In this document: positions 29,871 to 37,180 of the stretch, in pieces
Position numbering within the stretch: position 1 is the first letter of the stretch
How the letters are laid out: every line of letters begins with the position of its first letter
Source of the DNA: Pseudomonas viridiflava
GTDB lineage: Bacteria; Pseudomonadota; Gammaproteobacteria; Pseudomonadales; Pseudomonadaceae
Length of the DNA: 64,000 nucleotides
Reading direction: 5' to 3'
Assembly: GCF_900585905.1 (NCBI RefSeq)
Contig: NZ_UTVH01000016.1
Span: 1-64,000, forward strand
The notes under the pieces: model-generated
The model's input: the letters and a program-made list of their open reading frames with translations, nothing else
Told to the model about the DNA's origin: nothing
Databases searched by the model: none
Position numbers and translations under genes: made by a program

Positions 29871-31058
29871 TCAAATACCCGGCTGCGTGCCCAGACCCAT
29901 GGCCTGGCGCGCGAACCAGCGTTTGGCGGGCGGCAACAGGTCCAGCCCCAGCAAACCGAGGTTGCGACTGGCAGCGATGAGCGGCTGGTCGTTGCTGAAC
30001 AGGCGCGTGACCTGATCGGAAAATCCGACCGTCAGTTGCTGGTCCAGACGCTGTTTGTCGCGGTAAACCTGCAACGTCGCCAGATCGCCGGGCAGTGTGT
30101 CACTGCTCAACAGGGTCTGCGCCAGCGCGTGGGCATCGCGCAATGACAGGTTGAAACCCTGACCGGCAATCGGGTGCAGGCTGTGCGCCGCGTTACCGAG
30201 TACGACCAGATGCGAGCGTACTTGTTCTTGCGCTTCGATGAGGCTCAGTGGATAGACATGGCGAGCCCCGACCTGACGCAACGTGCCCAGGCGATAGCCG
30301 AACACGTCCTGCAGTTCACTGAGGAAGCTGCGCTCGTCAAGGTCGGCCAGGCGCTGGGTGTCCGTCCCGGTGCGGGTCCAGACCAGCGCACAGCGGTTTT
30401 CCGGCAGTGGCAGCAGCGCCATCGGGCCTTGCTCGGTGAAGCGTTCGAAGGCCTGGCCGCAGTGCGCTTCGCTCGGGCTGATGTTGGCGATCAGCGCGCT
30501 CTGATCGTAAGGCTGTTGGCGCACGTTGATCCCCAGTTGCTCGCGCAGGCTGGAACGACCGCCATCGGCGAGGACGGCGAGGTCGCAGTCGATCTCGGTT
30601 TCATCGCTCAACAGCAGCCGATACCCATCGGCTATGGCGTGCATCTTCCTGACCTCGGCGGGCACGCGCCAGCTGACCACATCCTTGTCCAGGCCTTGCC
30701 ACAGGCATTGGCCCAGCCAGGCGTTCTCGACCACATAACCCAGTGCGGGCACGCCCTCTTCTAGCGCCGACAAGCGCGTGGCACCAAAACGGCCACGGTC
30801 CGACACCTGAATCTGTCTGATCGGTTCGGCGCGGCGGGCAATGGCCTGCCACAGCCCGAGGCGTTCGTAGATTTGCCGCGCGCCAAAGGATAAAGCCGAA
30901 GAGCGCGCGTCGTAGCTGGGCTGGTAGCTGTCGCCGGGGGCGAAGGGCTCGATGAGCACGATGTTCCAGCCGCGCGCCTTGGCGCCTGCCTGCAGGGCCA
31001 ACGCCAGACTGGCGCCGACCAGCCCGCCGCCAACGATTGCCAGATTGAAACGGCTCAT
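29871..31058 (-). CDS. ubiH: 2-octaprenyl-6-methoxyphenol hydroxylase
   Basis: A 395-residue FAD monooxygenase, paralogous to the gene downstream: LAIVGGGLVGASLALAL, VLADGGRSSLREQLG and VVLGNAAHSLHPIAGQGFN. It acts in ubiquinone ring hydroxylation. ATG overlaps the pepP stop by 4 bases (ATGA), the classic pepP-ubiH arrangement of gammaproteobacteria, which supports the name. Confidence 0.93.
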   Translation of the reverse strand: MSRFNLAIVGGGLVGASLALALQAGAKARGWNIVLIEPFAPGDSYQPSYDARSSALSFGARQIYERLGLWQAIARRAEPIRQIQVSDRGRFGATRLSALEEGVPALGYVVENAWLGQCLWQGLDKDVVSWRVPAEVRKMHAIADGYRLLLSDETEIDCDLAVLADGGRSSLREQLGINVRQQPYDQSALIANISPSEAHCGQAFERFTEQGPMALLPLPENRCALVWTRTGTDTQRLADLDERSFLSELQDVFGYRLGTLRQVGARHVYPLSLIEAQEQVRSHLVVLGNAAHSLHPIAGQGFNLSLRDAHALAQTLLSSDTLPGDLATLQVYRDKQRLDQQLTVGFSDQVTRLFSNDQPLIAASRNLGLLGLDLLPPAKRWFARQAMGLGTQPGI

Positions 31059-32398
31059 GCGGCGAATTCCGGTTGTTTGCGCGCCTCAGCCATCAGCGCC
31101 TCGATCTGGGCGACGGACTTGGGCACACCGCTGGTTAGAATTTCACAGCCTTTTTTAGTCACCACGACATCATCCTCGATGCGTACACCAATACCTCGCC
31201 ATTTTCTGGCGACCTGCTGATTGTCCGGGGAGATGTAGATGCCCGGTTCCACGGTCAGGGTCATGCCGACTTCGAGCACGCGCCATTCCCCGCCGACCTT
31301 ATAGTCGCCGACATCGTGAACATCCATGCCCAGCCAGTGGCCAGCACGGTGCATGTAAAACGTCTTGTAGGTTTCGTCAGCGATCAGTTGTTCGACATCG
31401 CCTTGCAGCAGGCCCAGCTCCACCAGGCCTTCGGTGATGACCCGCACGGTGGCCTCATGGGCCTGATTCCAGTGTTTGTCCGGCCCGATGGCGGCGAATG
31501 CAGCTTCCTGGGATTTGAGCACCAGCTCATAGATGGCCTTTTGCTCGGCAGAGAACGTGCCGCTGACCGGGAAGGTGCGCGTGATGTCGCTGGCGTAGCA
31601 GTCGATCTCGCAGCCAGCGTCGATCAGCACCAGATCGCCATCCTTGAGCAGCGCGTCATTCTGCTGATAGTGCAGGATGCAGGCGTTGCGGCCCGAGGCG
31701 ACGATGGAGCCATAGGCAGGCATCTTCGATCCGCCTTTGCGAAACTCGTAGTCGAGCTCGGCCTCGATGCTGAACTCGTGCAGCCCGGCACGGCATGCCT
31801 GCATGGCGCGCACATGGGCGCGGGCGGAGACCGCCGCCGCTTCGCGCATGACCTTGATTTCAGCGGCTGATTTATACAGGCGCATGTCGTGCAGCAGGTG
31901 ATCCAGAGCGACGAATTCGTTCGGCGGTTGCGCGCCCAGGTGCGCCTTGGAGCGGATCACGTTGATCCACTCCATCAGGTGGCGGTCGAATTCCGGATGG
32001 CTGCCCATGGCCGAATACACCCGGTCGCGGCCTTCGATCAGGCCGGGCAGGATTTCATCGATATCGTTGATCGGAAACGCGTCGTCGGCGCCGAACTCAC
32101 GCATGGCGCCTTCCTGACCCGCGCGCAGGCCATCCCACAGCTCACGCTCCGGATTGCGTTCGCGACAGAACAACACGTACTCGCCGTACTCGCGACCCGG
32201 CATCAGCACCACCACGGCTTCGGGTTCAGGGAAGCCGCTCAGGTACTGGAAGTCGCTGTCCTGGCGATAAACGTGCTCAACGTCCCGATTGCGGATGGCA
32301 ACCGCAGCCGCAGGCAGGATGGCGATGCTGTTGGGCTCCATCTGCGCCATCAGGGCCTTGCGTCGACGTGCGTATTCCGACTTCGGGATATGAACCAT
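31055..32398 (-). CDS. pepP: Xaa-Pro aminopeptidase (aminopeptidase P)
   Basis: Releases N-terminal residues before proline. 447 residues, pita-bread metalloprotease. Metal ligands: LIDAGCEIDCYASDITRTF (two Asp), RAGHWLGMDVHD (His), and two Glu in LTVEPGIYI and VRIEDDVVV. Start at 32398 (MVHIPKSEYARRRK) matches the family N terminus and has AAGGAA about 12 bases upstream. An ATG at 32443 that touches the ygfB stop (TGATG) would add 15 residues. Confidence 0.94.
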   Translation of the reverse strand: MVHIPKSEYARRRKALMAQMEPNSIAILPAAAVAIRNRDVEHVYRQDSDFQYLSGFPEPEAVVVLMPGREYGEYVLFCRERNPERELWDGLRAGQEGAMREFGADDAFPINDIDEILPGLIEGRDRVYSAMGSHPEFDRHLMEWINVIRSKAHLGAQPPNEFVALDHLLHDMRLYKSAAEIKVMREAAAVSARAHVRAMQACRAGLHEFSIEAELDYEFRKGGSKMPAYGSIVASGRNACILHYQQNDALLKDGDLVLIDAGCEIDCYASDITRTFPVSGTFSAEQKAIYELVLKSQEAAFAAIGPDKHWNQAHEATVRVITEGLVELGLLQGDVEQLIADETYKTFYMHRAGHWLGMDVHDVGDYKVGGEWRVLEVGMTLTVEPGIYISPDNQQVARKWRGIGVRIEDDVVVTKKGCEILTSGVPKSVAQIEALMAEARKQPEFAA

Positions 32399-32442
32399 TG
32401 GCAGGCGTGTTTCCTTTCTGGGCGCTTTGCTGACCACTGACA

Positions 32443-32997
32443 TCAATGCAGGGAAGGCTTGGGCTCGGCGGCGACGGCTTTGTTGAATTCGGTGAACAGC
32501 AGCAGCGGCGCCACGCGCAGGTACTCCATCACTTCCATGTAATCGCTTTCGCCGTCATCGGACTCTTCCAGCGCGTCCTGCACCTGGGCAATGGCGGCGA
32601 GATCCTGCAACACTTCCATGGCTTCGGCGCTCAAGGCCGTGTCACCGGAGGTGAGACCAAAACCGGTGAGGAAGCCCTGACACCACTGGCCCAGTGCGAT
32701 AGCGCGCTCGCCCAGCGGTTCGTCGTCACTCGGGAGCAGCAGAACCACGGTCATGTCGTCACTGGTGAGCTCGCCTTTTACCATGTCCTGCAAGCCGATC
32801 AGGGCTTGGCGGACATTGTCTTCAGGCACCGACTCCAGCAGCTCGGCCGCGTCGTTCAACCAGTCGCCGGAATCGAAACCTGCACCTGCACAACTGCGTC
32901 CCAGCAGCAGGCCATGCAGTTCGGCGGGCGAAACAGGATGACCGCTGGTGCTGAGCAGCGTGGCGAATGCTTTGTAAGGGGAATTCTGAATGGGCAT
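32443..32997 (-). CDS. YgfB/YecA family (UPF0149) protein
   Basis: A 184-residue acidic cytoplasmic protein with the UPF0149 pattern ([16 protein letters not shown] near the N terminus; [17 protein letters not shown] in the middle). First gene of the pepP-ubiH operon, as in E. coli (ygfB-pepP-ubiH). Function unsettled; P. aeruginosa YgfB has been linked to control of ampDh3 expression. Confidence 0.88.
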   Translation of the reverse strand: MPIQNSPYKAFATLLSTSGHPVSPAELHGLLLGRSCAGAGFDSGDWLNDAAELLESVPEDNVRQALIGLQDMVKGELTSDDMTVVLLLPSDDEPLGERAIALGQWCQGFLTGFGLTSGDTALSAEAMEVLQDLAAIAQVQDALEESDDGESDYMEVMEYLRVAPLLLFTEFNKAVAAEPKPSLH

Positions 32998-33141
32998 GGG
33001 TAGCTAGTCGCCAAACGGCGCAATGTCTAGAATGAGGCCTTATCCTAGACTATCCGCGCCACAAGATCATCAAGACGGCTGCCTGCCGTGGCGTTAAGCC
33101 AGCTCCTGTGCCATTCATCAGAAAGTATTCAGTGGGAAACA

Positions 33142-33351
33142 ATGGAAGACACCGACCTGCAAGCGCTGATGGCCCGACTGGAATTACTGATCACTCGTGT
33201 CGAGCAACTTAAACGCGAAAACGGACTCCTATTAGCTCAGGAAAAGTCGTGGCGCGATGAACGCGCGCATCTGATCGAAAAGAACGAAATCGCCCGGCAG
33301 AAGGTCGAGACAATGATTTCGCGCCTTAAAGCCCTGGAGCAAGACTCATGA
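33142..33351 (+). CDS. Small ZapB-like coiled-coil protein (TIGR02449 type)
   Basis: A 69-residue, almost fully coiled-coil protein (LEDTD-type start, then heptads through ELLITRVEQLKRENGLLLAQ). Start at 33142 with GTGGGA upstream. Its stop overlaps the zapA start by 4 bases (ATGA), so the two are translationally coupled; a ZapB-like cell-division role is inferred from that. Confidence 0.85.
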   Translation: MEDTDLQALMARLELLITRVEQLKRENGLLLAQEKSWRDERAHLIEKNEIARQKVETMISRLKALEQDS

Positions 33352-33677
33352 GCAATGGCAACAGCGTCACTGTGCAGATCCTCGACAAAGAATATTCCAT
33401 CATCTGCCCGCCCCAGGAGCGCACCAATCTGGTCAGCGCTGCGCGTTATCTGGACGGCAAGATGCGTGAAATCCGCAGCAGCGGCAAAGTCATCGGCGCC
33501 GATCGCATTGCGGTGATGGCGGCGTTGAACATTACTCACGATCTGCTGCATCGTCAGGAAGTGCCTGATGTGCAGGCCAGCGGCTCGACCCGCGAACAGG
33601 TCCGCGACCTGCTTGATCGCGTCGATCTGGTGCTCTCCACCGATGCCGATTCGTCGCCGGATGCACCTCGGGGCTGA
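33348..33677 (+). CDS. zapA: Cell division protein ZapA
   Basis: A 109-residue cytoplasmic FtsZ-ring stabiliser. N-terminal beta-rich head (VTVQILDKEYSIICPPQE) and a helical tail. It overlaps the small coiled-coil gene upstream and is followed by 6S RNA and fthC, an order conserved through gammaproteobacteria. Confidence 0.93.
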   Translation: MSNGNSVTVQILDKEYSIICPPQERTNLVSAARYLDGKMREIRSSGKVIGADRIAVMAALNITHDLLHRQEVPDVQASGSTREQVRDLLDRVDLVLSTDADSSPDAPRG

Positions 33678-33707
33678 AAAGCACGGTGAGGTTTGTTACA
33701 CTGGCGC

Positions 33708-33885
33708 CACTCCCTGGAGTGCTTGCCAGTCGGTCATGTCCCTGAGCCGATACGCACAACCACGGGGGTTGCACGTGGGGTTGGTGTGCATGTCCGCTCG
33801 ACGGAAAGCCTTAAAACCTCCTGCAATCTCCACCTTGAACTTTCGGGTTCAAGGGCTACACCGACAGCGGTTCGTCGGGGAGTCT
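33708..33885 (+). ncRNA. ssrS: 6S RNA (RNA polymerase-binding regulatory RNA)
   Basis: About 178 nt starting near CACTCCCTGGAGTGCTTGCC and ending near GTTCGTCGGGGAG. It has the landmarks of pseudomonad 6S RNA: GAGCCGATACGCA, a GGGGTTGGTGTGCATGTCCG stretch, a run GCTCGACGGAAAGCC and the hairpin CCTTGAACTTTCGGGTTCAAGG. The position between zapA and fthC is the canonical ssrS locus. It binds sigma-70 holoenzyme in stationary phase. Ends are estimates. Confidence 0.93.
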
Positions 33886-33996
33886 CAATTCTGTTCGTTG
33901 TCGCATTCTGCCGACAGCGATCCCCTCGGGGTCGTCGCACTGGCGTCCTATGTTCTGGTTCAACCGTAATGGATCAGTCTGCATGTACCGCCGCTC

Positions 33997-34620
33997 ATGA
34001 CCCGTGATCTACCGCCCACACGCCAGCAGTTGCGTCGCACGCTACGCAAGGCTCGTCGCGCCCTGAGCGCCAGTGAGCAGCGCGCAGCGGCACGCGGCAT
34101 CTTTCGCCAGCTGGCACAGCACCCTTTGTTTCGTCGCGCCCGGCATATTTCGTTATACCTGCCCATGGACGGCGAAATTGACCCGCGCCTGCTGCTGCGT
34201 GCTGCGCAGAAACGTGGCAAGGCGACTTACCTGCCGGTGCTCAGCGCGTGGCCGCGAACCAAAATGGTGTTCCAGCGAGTAAGTCCCGGGGAAAAATTCA
34301 GACCCAATCGCTTTCGCATTCCCGAGCCACGCATCAATCTGGCGAAGCAGCGCAAGATCTGGACGCTGGATCTGATCCTGATGCCCTTGGTGGGGTTTGA
34401 CGATGAAGGCGGGCGCCTGGGCATGGGGGGCGGTTTCTACGACCGCAGCCTGGCTTATCGCTCACGCAGAAAGATCTGGCACAAACCCGTGCTGCTTGGG
34501 CTGGCTCATGAATGTCAGAAGGTCGAGCGGCTGGCGCAGGCCAGCTGGGATGTGCCGCTCGATGGCACTGTGTCGGACCGGCGCTGGTATCCATCCAGGC
34601 TTCCGGTCATAGATCTATAG
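33997..34620 (+). CDS. fthC: 5-formyltetrahydrofolate cyclo-ligase
   Basis: Converts 5-formyl-THF to 5,10-methenyl-THF using ATP. 207 residues; the C-terminal signature DEGGRLGMGGGFYDRSL is clear, and RRTLRKARRALS is the N-terminal helix. It lies just after 6S RNA. Its TAG stop is also the first three bases of a REP doublet. Confidence 0.93.
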   Translation: MTRDLPPTRQQLRRTLRKARRALSASEQRAAARGIFRQLAQHPLFRRARHISLYLPMDGEIDPRLLLRAAQKRGKATYLPVLSAWPRTKMVFQRVSPGEKFRPNRFRIPEPRINLAKQRKIWTLDLILMPLVGFDDEGGRLGMGGGFYDRSLAYRSRRKIWHKPVLLGLAHECQKVERLAQASWDVPLDGTVSDRRWYPSRLPVIDL

Positions 34621-34692
34621 GAGCCAACGTGTTGGCGAGGAATGGGCCTGCGTAATCAAACATTACGCCTCGCCAACACGTTGGCTCCTACA
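34618..34692. repeat. REP doublet, family C (TAGGAGCCAACGTGTTGGCGAGG type)
   Basis: TAGGAGCCAACGTGTTGGCG and the exact inverse CGCCAACACGTTGGCTCCTA, with about 30 bases between. Each arm is itself a small hairpin (CCAACGTGTTGG). The left arm overlaps the fthC stop codon, and the element can also act as a transcript end. Confidence 0.88.
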
Positions 34693-34709
34693 AATAAAAC
34701 GCGTTCAAA

Positions 34710-34862
34710 TCAGTGCCGCGAAGGGTACTTCTGCTGCTGCTGGGTGATCTCGACCGGTGCATCCGGGGTATTGGACCACAAGCTTTGGGCATAACCCGTA
34801 GTGACGACACCCAAGCCGAACAAAATGACCAATATCCAAAGTAAATCCGGCTTGCGTTTCAA
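34710..34862 (-). CDS. 50-residue single-span membrane or exported protein (TTG start)
   Basis: Starts at a TTG (34862) with GGAGG 7-8 bases upstream. The product begins KRKPDLLWILVILFGLG after the initiator: two or three positive charges, then a strongly hydrophobic stretch (residues 7-25), then a polar tail ending QQQQKYPSRH. It reads as a small inner-membrane protein with its C terminus outside, or as an exported peptide with a signal ending near YAQS. No function recognised. It faces fthC across the REP element. Confidence 0.7.
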   Translation of the reverse strand: MKRKPDLLWILVILFGLGVVTTGYAQSLWSNTPDAPVEITQQQQKYPSRH

Positions 34863-35052
34863 TGACTGCCCTCCATAGGCAAATCAATACGATGTGAGCA
34901 GCGGTATATATAGGCCGTGCAGCAACGTGGGGCTTAAAATCCCGGCATTCTGCGACAACCTGTCCCGGCACGCAACGCTGACGCCAGCCGACCGTCGGTT
35001 TGTCATCAAATTGTAGGGCAATCTATGAGCAGCGCCTTTGAGGAGTTGGAAA

Positions 35053-35502
35053 ATGGCTTATTGGCTGATGAAATCCGAGCCGGATGAACTGTCTATCACG
35101 ATGCTGCAGGCGCTTGGCGAAGCGCGCTGGGACGGCGTTCGCAATTACCAGGCGCGTAATTTTCTGCGGGCCATGAGTGCAGGCGACGAGTTCTTTTTCT
35201 ACCACTCCAGCTGCCCGGAGCCGGGCATCGCCGGGATCGCGCGCATTGCGCGTGCCGCCTATGCAGACCCGACAGCGCTGGAGTCTGACAGCCACTACTT
35301 CGATAGCAAAGCCAGCGCCGACAAGAATCCCTGGAGTGCTGTCGATGTGGCGTTTGTGAGGGTGTTCCCGAAGGTGCTCGGCCTTGGCTATCTTAAGCAG
35401 CAGAGTGCCCTTGAGCAGATGCCGCTGGTGCACAAGGGCAGTCGCCTGTCAGTGATGCCGGTGACCGCCGAGCAGTGGGCAGCGGTCCTGGCACTGATTT
35501 GA
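35053..35502 (+). CDS. EVE domain-containing protein
   Basis: A 149-residue cytoplasmic protein that is a single EVE domain: MAYWLMKSEPDELSI, WDGVRNYQARNFLRAM and DEFFFYHSS. The fold is related to PUA/YTH and is thought to bind modified bases in nucleic acid. AGGAG lies 7 bases before the ATG. Partners unknown. Confidence 0.92.
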   Translation: MAYWLMKSEPDELSITMLQALGEARWDGVRNYQARNFLRAMSAGDEFFFYHSSCPEPGIAGIARIARAAYADPTALESDSHYFDSKASADKNPWSAVDVAFVRVFPKVLGLGYLKQQSALEQMPLVHKGSRLSVMPVTAEQWAAVLALI

Positions 35503-35512
35503 AGCGCAGTAT

Positions 35513-35926
35513 TTACTGAATCATGAAGTTGTTGAACAGCAGGTCCTCAACGACCGGCTTGCCTTCTTCATTATTCATTACTTGCTGCACTTGCTTGAGC
35601 GCTTCCTGCCGCAGGTTTTCCTTGGCTTCGGCGCTGGTCATGGTGTCGACGGTCTGCTGCGTGAACAGCGTCACCAGCTGATTGCGAATCAGCGGATCAT
35701 TGCGTTTGACCGCCGCCTGCGCTTCGGGGCCGGTGACGCGCAGGGCGACGTCAGCCTTGTAGACCCGCAGTTTCGGCCCGCCGTCCAGCGCGTAGTTACC
35801 CACGAACGGGGGTGTCAGCGACACATAAATGGCCTTGGGCGCTTCACCCTCTTTGGCGGCTTCTTCCTGCGCCAGAGCCATACCCGGCACCGACAGGGCC
35901 AGCAACATCACGATCCACGCTTTCAC
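35513..35926 (-). CDS. FliL-like exported protein
   Basis: A 137-residue protein with signal peptide (KAWIVMLLALSVPGMALA) and a FliL-type C-terminal domain (YVSLTPPFVGNY, then IRNQLVTLFTQQ...NLRQEAL, ending LLFNNFMIQ). The GTG start at 35926 has AGGAG 7 bases upstream; the ATG at 35941 would put a charged stretch before the signal. Unlike classical FliL it is not in a flagellar operon, so a role in motility is only suggested. Confidence 0.8.
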   Translation of the reverse strand: MKAWIVMLLALSVPGMALAQEEAAKEGEAPKAIYVSLTPPFVGNYALDGGPKLRVYKADVALRVTGPEAQAAVKRNDPLIRNQLVTLFTQQTVDTMTSAEAKENLRQEALKQVQQVMNNEEGKPVVEDLLFNNFMIQ

Positions 35927-36049
35927 ACGTCCACTCCTCATCCGGTTTACGCACCAGCTTATGTCTGTTCATCAGGGCAGGCCATGCTCATTGACCCGTA
36001 ATCCCGCATAACTGAACGTATCGGCCACAAACCGAAAAGGAATAGCCCT

Positions 36050-37027
36050 ATGAAAGCTCTGCTGTGCAAAGCGTTTGGCCGTGCCGAGACGCTGGTCCTG
36101 GAAGATATAGCCGATCCGCAGATCAAAAAGAACGAAATTCTGCTGGAAGTGCATGCGGCCGGGGTCAACTTTCCGGACACGTTGATCATCGAGGGCAAGT
36201 ACCAGTTCAAGCCGCCCTTTCCTTTTTCCCCAGGTGGTGAAGCCGCAGGGGTGGTCATTGCCGTCGGCGAAAAAGTGGCCCATCTGAACATCGGCGACCG
36301 GGTGATGGCGCTGACCGGCTGGGGCAGCTTCGCCGAACAGGTCGCCGTGCCCGGCTACAACGTACTGCCCATGCCGCCCGCCATGAACTTCAACATCGCC
36401 GCCGCGTTCAGCATGACCTACGGCACCTCCATGCACGCCCTCAAACAGCGCGCCAACCTGCAGCCTGGCGAAACCCTGCTGGTGCTCGGTGCTTCAGGTG
36501 GCGTCGGGTTGGCGGCGGTGGAGATCGGCAAGGCCATGGGCGCGCGGGTCATCGCCGCCGCCAGCTCGGCCGAAAAGCTCGCCGTCGCCCAACATGCAGG
36601 CGCCGATGAATTGATCAACTACAACGAGGCCAACCTCAAGGACGAGATCAAGCGCCTTACCAATGGCAATGGCGCTGACGTCATTTACGATCCAGTGGGC
36701 GGCGATCTCTTCGACCAGGCAGTGCGCGCCATCGCCTGGAATGGCCGTTTGCTGGTGGTCGGCTTTGCCAGCGGGCGCATCCCCGAGCTGCCTGTCAATC
36801 TGGCACTGCTCAAGGGCGCAGCAGTCGTGGGCGTGTTCTGGGGCGCCTTCGCACAACGCCAGCCGCAAGAGAATGTCGCCAACTTTCAGCAACTGTTTAC
36901 CTGGTACGCCGAGGGTAAGCTCAAACCTCTGGTGTCGAAGGTTTACCCGTTGGCGCAGGCGGGTGAGGCGATTGATTCGCTGGGGCAGCGTAAAGCGGTG
37001 GGGAAGGTGGTGGTCGAAGTCAGGTAA
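36050..37027 (+). CDS. NADPH:quinone oxidoreductase family protein
   Basis: A 325-residue zinc-free medium-chain dehydrogenase. GroES-like N-terminal domain (AAGVNFPDTLIIEG) and a Rossmann NADPH site (VLGASGGVGLAAVEIGKAMG). AAGGA precedes the ATG. It reduces quinones or enones with NADPH; substrate not defined. It is the last core gene before the bacteriocin cluster. Confidence 0.9.
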   Translation: MKALLCKAFGRAETLVLEDIADPQIKKNEILLEVHAAGVNFPDTLIIEGKYQFKPPFPFSPGGEAAGVVIAVGEKVAHLNIGDRVMALTGWGSFAEQVAVPGYNVLPMPPAMNFNIAAAFSMTYGTSMHALKQRANLQPGETLLVLGASGGVGLAAVEIGKAMGARVIAAASSAEKLAVAQHAGADELINYNEANLKDEIKRLTNGNGADVIYDPVGGDLFDQAVRAIAWNGRLLVVGFASGRIPELPVNLALLKGAAVVGVFWGAFAQRQPQENVANFQQLFTWYAEGKLKPLVSKVYPLAQAGEAIDSLGQRKAVGKVVVEVR

Positions 37028-37077
37028 TAGTTAGGTGCCGGTGATGGCGCAAGAGCAATGGCACCTGCACTTGCTTG

Positions 37078-37129
37078 AATATTCTTGTGTTAAGTATGCG
37101 AATATTAAGTGGTATATAGTTATGCCACT
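37078..37129 (+). promoter_or_regulatory. Inverted repeats upstream of pyocin gene
   Basis: The 150-bp AT-rich leader holds AATATTC (37078-37084) and GAATATT (37100-37106) as a spaced pair. AGTGGTAT and ATGCCACT (37108-37129, one mismatch, 6-base spacer) follow. No LexA box of the CTG-N10-CAG kind is visible. A pyocin-activator (PrtN) or other control site is possible but unproven. Confidence 0.35.
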
Positions 37130-37180
37130 TTAGCTGATCCTCTTCAATACAGTTAGCTCATACAAAAAAAAGGACATTGT

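Noticed and set aside
34705..34971. 88-residue frame on the minus strand
   Set aside because: It has no ribosome site or recognisable pattern; a shifted frame with a strong GGAGG and a hydrophobic span (34710-34862) explains the region better.
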